Below are positions 1 through 12,800 of a DNA stretch of 64,000 nt, in pieces; position 1 is the first letter of the stretch; every line of letters begins with the position of its first letter. Under the pieces are notes generated by a model, which did not search any database, was not told the DNA's origin, and saw only the letters and a list, made by a program, of their open reading frames with translations. The DNA is from Sphingomonas sp. SORGH_AS_0879 (lineage in GTDB: Bacteria > Pseudomonadota > Alphaproteobacteria > Sphingomonadales > Sphingomonadaceae). The translations under genes were made by a program, and so were the position numbers. Location: the NCBI RefSeq assembly GCF_030819175.1, contig NZ_JAUTBJ010000002.1:3061001-3125000 (forward strand), read 5' to 3'.

Positions 1-271
1 TCTGGACCAGCACGCCCAGTGGCACCTGGAACTGGACGCCGTAGCGGTCGCCCTGCCCGGCATAGGCGAAGGAGAAGCGAAGCGGCTGGGTATCGCCTTC
101 CTTCCGCTGCACACCTTGCACCACTTCGCACGGCGGCAATTCCGCGCGCTCGACGCACAGAACCGACCAATCGCCATAGCGCTCGGGTTGCGCGGCGGGG
201 GTCGCGGCTTGCGGTGGTGTCGCGGTCGGCGCTCCCGATGCCAGAGCGGCAGCGGCCAATAGCGGAATCAT
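1..271 (-). CDS. IalB-family periplasmic protein, second copy (3' part outside window)
   Basis: The visible 90 codons start MIPLLAAAALASG, a short signal peptide, and continue into an invasion-associated-locus-B style domain with the E-R-Y-G-D-W-S-V-L-C opening, a second Cys (LPPCEVVQ) and a beta-rich stretch. An AGGAAAGA ribosome-binding site lies just upstream of the ATG, which supports independent translation. It follows the first IalB-like gene directly and in the same frame, with no stop between them. IalB-family (COG5342) proteins are small periplasmic or surface proteins, and their biochemical role is not settled. Placement after a TPS exoprotein suggests an envelope or adhesion accessory. 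The gene runs off the left edge of the window. Confidence 0.75.
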   Translation of the reverse strand, partial: MIPLLAAAALASGAPTATPPQAATPAAQPERYGDWSVLCVERAELPPCEVVQGVQRKEGDTQPLRFSFAYAGQGDRYGVQFQVPLGVLVQ

Positions 272-850
272 CGTGTCTTTCCTTCCTGTGTCATGGGGAG
301 TCCGGCCACCGGCCAGGATCGCGGAGTTACGACCGAGCATGTCGGCGAAGGCACCGGCAAAGCCTTGACGGGCCAGTGGAATGTCCTGCGAACCTGCAAT
401 GCGGTCGCGGAAGCGAACATGGATGTCGGGTGCCTGCGCCATCCCCTGGCCCAGGGTCAGCGGCAATATCGCTCCGGCGAGGCATCGCACCGCGTCGCAG
501 TCGATCACCGGCAGTTCCAGCGGCGTGGTCGCACCGAGTTGGAGCAGCACCCCCTGCCCCCTCGCCAAGCTGGGAGGCAGGGCCAGTTGAACGGCGCAGC
601 GCGCCCGGCCGTCGTTACAGCTCAGCGAGACTTGCAGGACCGGCTGCCCGGCGCGGGCGCTATCCTCCACGCGCTGCGCCACCTGGCAATAATCGACCCG
701 CCCCGCGGTGTTGGGGCATTGCACCGCCCATGCGCCATAAACGGCAACGGGCGGAGCCGGAGGTGGTGGGCTGGCATCGGCGACGGTGGGGATCGCGGCG
801 AAGGCGAGCAGAACCGCCGCGATCATCCTTTCCCAACCGGCACCGGACAT
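272..850 (-). CDS. IalB-family periplasmic protein, first copy, with no stop before the second
   Basis: The ATG lies 10 nt after the TGA of the giant exoprotein, so the gene is co-transcribed with it. The first 27 residues are a signal peptide (MIAAVLLAFAAIPTVADA core). The mature part shows the IalB pattern: YGAWAVQC near residue 40, paired Cys residues (YCQVAQ, LSCNDGRARC, IDCDAVRC), and a terminal stretch ARQGFAGAFADML that resembles the usual C-terminus. No stop codon follows. The frame runs on through a linker of about 20 residues into the ATG of the second IalB-like gene. A TGA in the +1 frame overlaps that second ATG as ATGA, the normal layout for coupled genes, so either a one-base indel removed the stop or this is a true tandem fusion. 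Confidence 0.75.
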
Positions 851-860
851 GGCCCGATGC

Positions 861-3800
861 TCAGTTGCCGACATAATAGACCGCATCCCCCAGGTTCGTC
901 TGCGGGACCACCTGCCGATACACCGCCTTGGCGTCCTGATCGCCGAAGCGCGCGGTGACATAGGTGATATCGGCCTTGGACGTGATGGCCGCATCGGTCA
1001 GCATCTTGCCCGCCCCGCCCGCGATCGTGGCGTCGGCCGGTTCCCCCTTGAGAAGCGCTGCGACGCCGGTTCCATCGGCGGAAACGGGGGTGCTCGCCAC
1101 CGCCTCGAAGGCCGGGGCGCCGGGCGGAAGGGCACCCGCGGTCGCCGGACCACCGGTGAACAGGCTACCCACCCCGATGGCCGTCGTCCCCAATCCGCCG
1201 CCCGAAGCCGAACTGATCACGGCGGCGCGTGCAGCCAGGTTGTCGGCCGCGATTCTCGCCTGATCGATCAGACCGCCCGCCGTGCACGAACCGGAGATCT
1301 TGCCCGACCCGGACGTGCACGACACCGTGCCGCCGAAATGGTTGCCGCTATTGGTCAGCGTGATATCGCCAACCGCCTTCAGCACGGCATCGCCCGTGAC
1401 CGTGACATACCGATCCTGCAGGATGCGGCCCGCGCCGTTCCTCCCCGCCGTCACCGACAGGTCGCGTCCGACATGGGTCGGCCCGCCCAGGACGGCGTCG
1501 CCGCCCGCTATGATCGTCAGATCACGCGATGCGTCGGTTCCTCCGGCCCGCACCGCCCGATCGCCGACCAGCGTCACATCGCGCCCCGAAATCGACAACG
1601 TCTCGAGATCGCCAGCCCCCTGATGAATGGCGACGTCGCCCGTCACCGCGATCGCACCGCCCGTCTGGGTGAAGCCGTCAAGGACCGTCACATGGCCCGC
1701 GCCGGTCAGCGCCCCGCCCCGCTGGACCAGCGTGTCGATGCGCAGATCCCTGGCGACGACCAGATTGCCCTTGAGCAAGGTCAGCACGGTATCGGTGCTG
1801 CTGGGCACCATGTCGGCGTCCGGGGTGGTGAGCAGCCGGTCGATCAGCACGCGCCTTGCCCCGTCGAAGTTGATCGCCGTGCTGGTCGGGAGGACGACAT
1901 CGGCGACATTGGCCTCGTCGGGGATCGCGCGCCCCGCCCAGTTGGCGGGATCGAACCAGCTCTTGCCGTCCCCCTTGCCGGTCCAGACGACACTGGCCAG
2001 ACGGGTGATATCGGCGGTCAGCCCGCTCGGCTGGACGATGGTGTAATTACCCGCATCCGCGCCTGCCAGCGTATAGCCCGAGGCGATCACGGTCTTGCCC
2101 GTGCCGACGTTGCGATCCTCGAACCGCGCGACCGCGCCGGTGGTGACCAGAGCGACCGTATCGGGCGCCAGCGCCGTGACGAAGCCGCCCGACGTCGCGG
2201 CCCCACCGCCACCGTCATAGACCTTGTTCGCGACCGTAACACCCTGCACGTTCAGCCGCGCCGGGGTGATCGTGGCGGTCAGGCCCGTCGGCTGGACGAT
2301 GGTGTAATTGCCCGCATCGAGTCCGCCCAGCGTATAGCCCGAAACCGTCACGGCCTTACCCGCGCCCGCCATCCGGTCGGCGAAAGCCCCGCTCACGCCA
2401 GCCCTTTCGAGGATCACGCCATCGCCTGCAAAGGCGGTCACGCTGCCGCCCGAAATCGCCGCGAGGGTGTTCGCATCGTAAACCTTGTCGGAAGCGCGCG
2501 CGCCGGTGACGACGAGTTGCGCGGGCGTGATATCGGCGGTCAGCCCGGTCGGCTGGACCAGTGCATAATTGCCCGCATCCGCACCGGTCAGGGTCAGACC
2601 CGCGATAGTGACGGTCTTGCCGTTGCCGACATTCTTGTCCGCGAAGCGCGCCTGGCCGCCGCGCGTATCGAGCCCGACCGCGTCCTGCGCCAAGGGTTGC
2701 ACTTCGCCCCCCGTAAAGGTCGCGTCGGTGCCCGCATCATAGCTTCTGTTCTGAACCGCCATTCCATTCACCACCAGCGCCGCGCGCGTTACCGTTCCCG
2801 TCAGCCCGGTCGGCTGGATGAGATTGTAGTTTTGGGCATCCGCACCCGAAATGGCGTAGCCGGATGCGGTCACCATCTTGCCGGTGCCGACATTCTTGGT
2901 CGCAAAGCGCCCACTGGCGCCTGCCGACGACAGGGTGACGACGTCGCCGCCCAAGGCGCTCACCGTGCCGCCCATGAGGGTCGCGGCCGTCGTCGCATCA
3001 TAGACCTTGTCGCGCACCGTCACGCCCAGGACCGCAAGATTGGCGGGCGTGATATCCGCCGTCGTGGTCAGCGCGGTCGAGACAAGCCGGTAATTGCCCG
3101 CGTCCGCCCCCGTCAGCGCGGCGATGGCGTCGAGCGTTACACGCTTGGCGGGGCCGACATTCTTGTCCGCAAAGGCCCCGGTTGCCCCTCTCAGGTCCAA
3201 CCCGACCGCATCGCCCGCCATCATCCCCGCAAGCGACAGCCCGCCGACATCGACCTGTGCCGCGACGCTCGCGTCATAGACCTTGTTTCGCGCAGTGAAG
3301 CTGCCCGCCAGCGTCAGCGAGGCCGGGGTGATCGCCCCGCTCAATCCGGTGGGCTGTACGAGCAGGTAATTGCCCGCATCCGCACCCGAAATGGCGTAGC
3401 CCGACGCCGTCACGGCCTTTCCGACCCCGACATTCCTGTCGGCAAAGCGCCCGGAAGCGCCGCTCGTCGACAGGACGACCGCATCCGCACCCAGTGCCGA
3501 CACCGCGCCCCCCGAGAGAGCCGCATCGACGGTCGCGTCATAGACCTTGGTCAGCACGCTGACGCCCTGCACCGTCAGGCTGGCGCGGCTGATATCCGCA
3601 CTCAGCCCGATGGGCTGGACCAGCGTGTAGTTGCCCGCATCGGTCCCCGAGATGGTGTAGCCCGACGCCGTCACCGCCTTGGCGTTACCGACATTCTTGT
3701 CGGCGAAGCGTCCGGTTGCGCTGCCCGTCAGGAGGGTCACGACATCACCTGGCAATGCGCTCACCACGCCACCGGTCAGCGCCGCATCGACGCCTGCGTC

Positions 3801-6800
3801 ATAGACCTTGTTCCGTGCCGTCACCCCCGTGACGGCCAGCGTCGCCCGACCGATATCCGCCGTCAGTCCGACCGGCTGCGCCAGCAGGTAATTGCCCGCA
3901 TCGGCGCCCGCCAGGGCATAGCCCGAAGCCAGCACGGTCTTGCCCGCACCGACACTCTTGTCCCTGAAATTGCCGCTGGCCCCGCTCGTCACCAACGTCA
4001 CGGCGTCGCCACCGAATGCCGTCACCGACCCACCGCTGAGGCTCGTGAGGGTGTTGGCATCATATGTCTTGTTCGCCGCACGCACGCCCACGACCGACAG
4101 GGTCGCCGGTGTAATGCTCGCCATCAAACCGGTTGGCTGGCCCAGTATATAATTGCCAGCGTCCGCCCCCGAAATCGAATAGCCCGATACGCTCACCCGC
4201 TTTCCGGATCCGACATTCTTATCGTCGAAGCGGCCCGCTGCCCCCAAGGTCGACAGGGTCACGACATCCTGGCCCAACGCCGTCACCGTGCCGCCGGACA
4301 GGGCCGCCGTCGTCGTGGCATCATAGACCTTGTTCTGGGCAATCACGCCCGTCACAGTCAGGACGGCCTGGGAGATATTCGCCGTCAGGCCCGTCGGCTG
4401 AACCAGTGTATAGTTGCCCGCATCCGTGCCGGAGATCGCATAGCCCGACGCCGTCACCACCTTGCCCGAACCGGCATTCTTGTCAGCAAAGAAGGCCGTC
4501 GCACCGCTGGTCACCAGGGTGACCACGTCACTGCCCAGCGCCGTCACCAAGCCGCCCGTCAGGCCTGTAGCCACATTGGCGTCATAGACTTTGCCGAGCG
4601 CGCTCACCCCGACGACATTCAGCGTCGCAGGTGTGATGTTGGCGGTCGTCGTCGGGGCCGACGCGTTGAAAACGTAATTGTCCGCGTCCGCGCCCGCCAG
4701 CGAGCCCGCCGTGCTCAACGTCACCAGCTTGGCATTGCCGACCGTCTTGCTGGCGAAATGGCCGGTTGCGCCGTTCAGATTCAGCCGGACATCATCGCCC
4801 ACGGCGGCATTGGCCAGACTGAGGCCGCTGGTATCGATCGACGCGGTGGTTGTCGCGTCATACACCTTGTCTTGCGCGGTGAAGCGACCGGACACCGCCA
4901 GCGAACGAGGGTCGATCGTCGCGGTCAGTCCCACGGGCTGGATCAACATATAGTTGCCCGCGTCCACACCCGAAATGGTGTAGCCCGACGCCGTCACCAC
5001 CTTGCCCGCGCCCGCATTCTTGCTGGCGAAGCGGCCGAACGCGCCGCTTGTGGAGAGCGTGACCACGTCACCGCCCAAGACAGCTATCCCGCCCCCGGAA
5101 AGGCTCGCCGTGTCCGTCCCGTCATATGTCTTCGAGGAGGCCGTGACGTCGGTGACGGTTAGATCGGCCTTGGCGATATTCCCCGTCAAACCGACCGGCT
5201 GGATCAGCGCATAGTTGCCCGCATCGGTCCCTGAAATGGTGTAGCCGGATGCGGTCACTGCCTTGCCGGTGCCGACATTCTTGGTCGCGAAGTTGCCGGT
5301 CGCGCTGGCCGTGACCAACGTCACGACGTCCCCGCTCAGCGCCGCGACCGCTCCGCCGGACAGCGTGGCCGATGTTCCGGCGTCATAGACCTTGTTCGCA
5401 ACGGTGACGCCGGTGACCAGGAGACTGGCCTGCGAGATGTTCGCGGTCAGTCCGGTCGGCTGGACTAACGTATAATTGCCTGCGTCCGTCCCCGAAATGG
5501 CATAGCCCGAGGCCGTTACCGCCTTGCCCGTCCCGACATTCTTGTCGGCAAAGGCGCCCGTCGCGCCGGCAGTCGACAGCGTGACCACGTCGCGGCCAAG
5601 CGCGGTCACCCCACCGACGGACAGGATCGCCGCCGTGGTGGCGTCATAAACCTTGTTCGCGACCGTTACGCCCATGACGGAAAGGGTCGCGCGCGTGATA
5701 TCCGCCGTCAGTCCGGTCGGCTGGGCGAGCGTATAATTCCCCGCATCCGTCCCCGAAATGGCATAGCCGGATGCGGACACAAGCTTGCCAGTGCCGACAT
5801 TCTTATCGGCGAACGCACCGACCGCGCCCGTAGTGACCAGCACCACCACATCGCTGCCCAGCGGTCGTACCGATCCGCCCGTCAGGCTGGCAACCGTCGA
5901 GGCATCATAAACCTTAGCTTGCGCACCCACACCGACGACGTTCAACGTCGCAGGCGTGATGCTGGCCATCGTCGTGGGGGCGGACGCCGCAAAGCTGTAA
6001 TTGCCCGCATCGGCACCGGTTAGCGAGCCTGCCGTGCTGAGGGTCACGAGCTTGCCCGCCCCGACATTCTTGTCGGCAAAGCGGCCGCTCGCGCCTGCCA
6101 GATTCAGCCCGACATCGTCTCCCGCCAAGGCGTTGGACAAGCCCAAACCGCTGGTGTCGATCGATGCCGTGGTCGTCGCGTCATAGACCTTGTCCAGCGC
6201 GGTGAAACTGCCCGATACGCCCAGCGTACGTGCGGCGATGTCGGCCGTCATTCCGGTCGGCTGGATGAGCGCATAATTGCCCGCATCCGTCCCCGAAATG
6301 GTGTAGCCGGATGCGCTTACCGCCTTGCCGGTGCCGACATTCTTGTCCGCGAACAGGCCACGACCGTTCGTCAGAAGGACCGTATCGCCCGACACCAGGC
6401 CGGACAATGTGCCTCCGTTCAGCGTCGCAGCCGCCGTACCATCATACACCTTGCCGGTCACCGTAACGCCGGTCACGGCCAACGACTTGGCGGTGATGAT
6501 CGCGGAGACGCCGCTTGTCGCAGACAGCGTATAGTTGGAGGCCAGTCCGCCATTGCTACCGTCCGTCAGCGCATAAGCGACCGTCGTCGTGTAGCTGCCG
6601 ACATTCTTGCCGGACAGCGCCGTCGCCGTGCCGGTCACGTCCAGCGTTTCGCTGCCTACCAGACCCGTCAGGATGCCGATCGTCAACGTTCCCGGTGCCG
6701 TCGCCCCGTCATAGCTTTTACCAGCGATGCTGGGCGCACCGATCGACAAGAGCTTGGCCGTGATCGTACCGGTCACCCCGCTCGGCTGCACCAAGCTATA

Positions 6801-9800
6801 ATTTCCGGCGTCGGTTCCGTTAATGGCATAGCCCGAAGCGATCACCGCTTTGCCCGTACCGACATTCTTGTCGGCGAAGCTGCCGGTTGCCCCAGCCGTC
6901 ACCAATGTCACGGCATCGCTGCCCAGCGGGCTCACCGTCCCGCCGGTCAAAGTCGCCGTCGTGGCGGCGTCATAGACCTTGTCCACGACCGTAATTCCAG
7001 TGACCGTCAGGCTGGCCGGCGTGATGTTCGCGGTCGTCGTCGGGGCCGATACGTTGAAACTGTAATTTCCGGCATCCGCACCCGTCAGCGAGCCTGCCGT
7101 ACTCAGCGTAACGACCTTGCCATTACCGACATTCTTATTCGCGAAGCTGCCGGTGGCGCCCATCAGGCTCAGATGAACATCATCCCCCGCTACGGCGTTG
7201 GAGAGGCTCAGGCCGCTCGTATCGATCGACGCCGTCGTCGTTGCGTCATAGACCTTGTTCTGTGCCGTAAAGCTGCCTGACAGGGCCAAGGTCCGCGCAG
7301 CGATATCGGCCGTCAGACCGGTGGGTTGGACCAGCGCATAATTGCCCGCATCCGTACCGGAAATAGCATAGCCGGAAGCCGTTACTCCCCTGCCCGTTCC
7401 GACATTCTTATTGGCGAAGGTTCCGGCCGCATTGGCCGTCGACAAGGTGACCGCATCGCCACTGAACACCGTGATCGTTCCACCGCGAAGGTCAGCGGCG
7501 ATCGTGCCATCGTAAATTTTGTTCGTCGCACTGACGCCCGAGATGACCAGCGAAGCGGGTGTGATCGTGGCGGTGACGGTCGGAGAGCCTGCCGCCAAGA
7601 CATAATTGCCCACATCCGCGCCGGTCAGGACGCCGGTGATATTCAAACTTACCGTCTTGTTGGTGCCGGCATTCTTGTTGGCGAAGCTGCCCGTTGCGCT
7701 GCCTGTCTTCAGGGAGACCGCATCACTGCCCAGGACGCCAGACAATGTCAGGCCGTTCGTCGTCACCGCCGCCAATGTCGTCGTATCATAAATACGGTCG
7801 CTGGCTGTGAAGCTGCCGCCCAGGGCCAGCGAAGCAGGCGTGATCGTCGCCGTCGCGGTCGGAGCCCCCGATGCCAGCACATAATTGCCGGCATCCGTCC
7901 CCGACAGCACCCCCGACGCGCTGAGCGTAACCGCCTTGTTCGTGCCGACATTCTTGTCAGCGAAACGTCCCGTCGCCCCGCTCGTCTTCAGCGAAACCAC
8001 ATCGCTTCCCACGATGCCCGACAGTGTCAGACTGTTCGTCGTCACCGCCGCCAATGTGGTCGCATCATAGATGCGATCGCTGGCCGTGAAACCACCACCC
8101 ACAGACAGCGATGCAGGCGTGATCGTTGCCGTTGCGGTCGGCGCGCCTGCCGCCAGCACATAATTGCCTGCATCCGCGCCGGTCAGCACCCCCGACGCGC
8201 TGAGCGTAACGGTCTTATTCGTACCGACATTCTTGTTGGCGAAATGACCCGTGGCGCCCCTCGTCCTGAACGACACGCTATCACCGGCGGCGACGCCCGT
8301 CATCGACAGGCCATTCGTCGCGACGGAGGCCAGGGTCGTGGCGTCATAAACGCGATCACTGGCGGCAAAGCTACCCGACAGCGTCAATGGGGCTGGCGTG
8401 ATCTCGGCGGAAAGTCCGCTGGTCGAGCCGAGCGAATAGTTGGAAGCGAGGCCACCATTGCCCCCATCGGCCAGCGTATAGGAGACCGTCGTCGTGTAAC
8501 TGCCGACATTCTTGCTCGACAGCGCAGCAGCATTGCCGGTCACACCCAGCGTCTCGCCGCCGATCAGCCCCGCCAGGGTGCCCGCGTTGACCACACCGGC
8601 ACTCGCCGTCCCGTCATAAGTCTTGGCCGTGATGCTGGTGCCGCTGATCGACAGCACCGCCTTGTCGATGGTCAGCGCGCCGTTGAAATAGGTGATCGCA
8701 TAGTTGGACAGCCCCGAGCCGGTCGCGTTCGACAGGGTATCCGCATAGCGGCCCGCATTGGTGCCCGAGCCGAGTCCACTCACCCCCGTCACGCTGTCGC
8801 TGCCGTACAGCGTCCCGTTCGTGATGGTATAGCCATTGGTGTGCGCCGTGCGGTCATAGGTCACCGACTGCGTGTTGCCGGTAATCGTCAGCGCCGCCTG
8901 GTTGATCACGCTGGCGGTGTTGGTCACCGAAGTCGGCGTGAGCGTATAGCCATAGACCGGGACGTCGCGGATCCCATTAAATATCGTGGCGCTACCGATC
9001 GACAGGCCTGAGGCCGTTACCGTCTTGCCGCTCCCGGCGTCCTTGGTGTCGAATGCTGCACCGGTCGATGCCAGCGTGACAATATCCCCACCAATCACGC
9101 CCGTTGCCGTCAGCAGGCCGGTGACCGGCGCGGTCGTCAAACCGTCATAGGTCTTGGTGACAGCCCCCAGCGTCGCACCCAGCGTCGGCGCGAGCGTGTA
9201 GACGAGAGCGTTGCCAGTCGCCTGTGGCCTGGTCCGAAGAGAGGTATAATTATATTGCTTGAAGGCATAATCCAGGCCGCCGACCGTGTCGTTGGCCGGG
9301 TTCGCCGACCAGACCAGCCAACGACCGTTCGGCGCGCTAAGTGCGGACGAACCGGCATTGTTGACGAACCTCTGGGTTACCACACGGAGCGCGGAACTGG
9401 ATGTAGTGGCCGAAGCACTCGTGCCCGTGGCAATCAACGCGGCGCCGCTCGGCAGCACGACGGTGCCCCCACTAAATATGCTTATATCCCCGGTGCTGAC
9501 CGATCGAAGCGTGATGATGCCGCTCGCCGCGGGACTGTTCGAATCCACCCCGTCGCCCAGGGCAAAGGTCACGCGAGAAGCCGTTCGAATGGCCGTTTCA
9601 GGAGCCATCGTTATCTCGGCCGCGCCGGCATCCCGCTGACTCGCGATCACCCCATGACCGGCTGTATCGTTCGCATAGACGTCGAACGCGCCAGACAGAT
9701 TCGTGATGTTCGCGTTGATGAGAACCGATCGCCCCGCCGCCAACGACAGATCCCCGCCGCTGCCGCTCGACACGGTGATCGGGCTATTGACGGTGATGTC

Positions 9801-12800
9801 GTTCGACGCCTGGAGCGAAACCACCGTCCCGGCCGCCAATTGGGCCGCGATATCGGACGCCTTCAGCGTGACCGTGTCCGCACTTTCGAAGCCATAGCTT
9901 TGCGTCATCGCATTGTGCGACACCGCGCTGAACAGATATACTGCGCCACTCTGCGATAACAGGTTGGAAGCACCTGCATCCGTCATGCTTCCTACCGCCA
10001 GCAGATCACCGACCGCGTTGAGCGAGATGCCCGCACCGAAATGATCCAGTCGGTCCAGTGCCGCGACATCGACGTTCTTGCCGCCGCCATAGCCTTTACC
10101 GAGCACGCTTTGCCGCGTGACGCTGCTATAATTGGCGTTGATGAAATCGAAGATATAGGCAGCGCCATAGTCGTTGCTGGCCGATGAGCGAGCCGCACCG
10201 TCGTCACCCGAGGCACCTATGGCCAGCCGATCGCCAAGTGCGTTCAGCGACACGGCGGAGCCGAATTGATCGCCCGCGTTCAGGCTGACATTAACGTTTC
10301 CGCTCCCGGTATAGCCGACACCGATCGTCGCCAGCTTGTTACCAGCCGTGTAGTTACCCGATCCATCCACCGACAGACCGAACAGATAGACGGCTCCGGT
10401 TGCCGACCCGCTTCCCGAAGAACCCCGATCGTTCACCGCACCGACCGCAAGCCGGTCGCCGATCGCGTTCAGGGAAACCGAGCTTCCAAAGTTGCTACCG
10501 GCCGACAAGCCGACATCGATAGCCTTGCTCTTGCCCAGGGTGACCGGCGACGTGCCGGCGAGCGCGAGATTGAACAGATAGACCGCCCCGGTGCCGCTTT
10601 GATCGCCCGGAGCCCCCACGGCCAGGCGCGTGCCCGCCGCATTCAGCGACACCGAACTGCCGAAGAGATCGAATGCCTGCAACCCACTGACATTGACGCT
10701 GGCGGAGCCATCGGCACTGCCATATCCCTTGCCCAGCTTGCCCGACTGGGTTCCCCCGCTGAAGCTCGTATCGGTAAAGCCGAACAGATAGACCGAACCG
10801 CTATTCGGGCTATTGTTGTTCGCACCGCTATCGCTGGTCGCACCAACGGCCAGCGTCGTAGCGTCCCCGCTCAGGGCCACCGAAGAGCCAAAGCCGCGAA
10901 CCGTGCCGAGCGATCCGACATTGACGTTCTTGCCCCCGCTATACCCACTTCCCAGGATCGCCTGCAGGGTGCCGCCGGTGAAGTTGGTGTCCGTGAAGCT
11001 GAATAGATAGACGGCACCCACAGCCGTCGCATTGTTCGACGCATTGGCGTCGCCAACGGCCCCCACGGCCAACCGATCGCCCCGTGCATTCAACGAAACC
11101 GATGCACCGAACCGGTCGGACCAGCGCAATCGCGTGACATCGACATTCTTGCCGCCGGTATAACCCTTGCCGACCGTGCCCATCAGCTTGCCGCCGGTGA
11201 AACTCGTGTCCGCAAAGCTGAACAGATACGCCGCGCCGCTGTCAGAGGACACATTGCCGAAACCGCCATCGGCAAATGCGCCAACAACCAGCCGCGCCCC
11301 GTTGCTCGCCAGGGCGACGGATCGACCCAATCGATCGCCCGTCTCCAATGCCCCGACATTCACATTCTTGCCGCCAGCATATCCTTTGCCGATGATGCCC
11401 GTAACCGAACCACCAGTCAGATTGGTATCGGAGAAGCTTATCAAGTACACCGCGCCAGCGGCGCCGGTAGTATCCCCAAATCCACCATCCCCCCATGCGC
11501 CGACGGCGACCCGGTCACCCGTTGCATTGAGAGAAACCGACACGCCAAAAGCATCGCTAACCCCTAATTCACCTATGTCTACATTCTTGCTGCCGGTGCT
11601 GCTGGAATATCCCTTCCCTATTATTGACTGAAGAACACCGCTGCTGAATGGAGCATTGGATTGCGAATTGTCGAAGCTGAATATATAAACGGCGCCAGCG
11701 TCCATATTGCCGTTATTGTAACCGTCATCTGCAAATGCGCCGACCGCAAGCTTGTCACCTGCAGCATTCAGGGATACGGATACACCGAAATAGTCATTGG
11801 CTTGCAGAGCCGCCACATCCCTGTATTTGGGGGTACTGCCAGTCGGGGAATAGCCTTTGCCTAATATGGCTTCCAAGGCAGCGCCCGAAAAATTCGCGTC
11901 GGTGAAACTGAAAAGATAGACGGCTCCGGCACCAGACACATTCTTCGAAGCGCCAGCATCGCCATGGCCTCCCACAGCGAGCAGGGTTCCAGTGCTATTG
12001 AAGGATACGGCGTGCCCAAACGCGACGCCCGCATCAAGAACCGAGACATCATAGTTCTTGCCACCCGTATAGCCCTTGCCCAGCACAGCCTGCTGAACAC
12101 CACCGTTGAAATCGGTGTCGGTGAAGCTGAACAGATATACTGCACCGGCCCTGGTGCCGGACGAACCATTCGTGCCCGCCGCACCTGACGCGCCCACGGC
12201 CATTCGATTCCCAAGGCCGTTCAGCGCAACGGACTGACCAAAATAATAGTCGGATTGCAGACTGCCGACATTGACGTTCTTGCCGCCGAAATAGCCTTTC
12301 CCGACAATCCCTGCCAGCGTCCCGCCGTTGAAGTTGCCGTCGTTGAAGGTGAACAGATAAACGGCACCACCGTTGGACAAGGAACCATCGAAGCCGCTAT
12401 CCTTGGGTGCGCCGATCGCCATCCGCGTGGCATCCGCATTGAGCGCGACGGAGGTGCCGAACGTGTCCAGCGCCGACAGCCGCGACACATCGATGTTGCG
12501 CCCGCCATCGCCGAGATAGCCCTTGCCCATCGTGCCGAGCAGCGTGCCGCCAGTGAAGTTCGTGTCGCTGAACCCGAACAGATACGCCGCACCGCTCTGT
12601 GTGGCGGCATCGCCATATCCGCTATCGGTGTCGACACCGACAGCCAGCCGGTTGCCATACGCATTCAATGCGACCGAAAAGCCGAACTGATCGCCATTGC
12701 CCAAGGCGTTGACCGCGACATTCTTGTTGCCGCTATAGCCCTTGCCCAGCACGGCTTCCTGTTTGGCGCCGCTGAAACTGATATCGGTAAAGCTGAACAG

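Noticed and set aside
786..5162. Long plus-strand open frame of 1458 codons opposite the first exoprotein
   Set aside because: It is the exact antisense of the YDG array. Its Arg/Gly/His-rich repeats follow from the sense repeats and GC bias, and it has no domain or ribosome-binding site.
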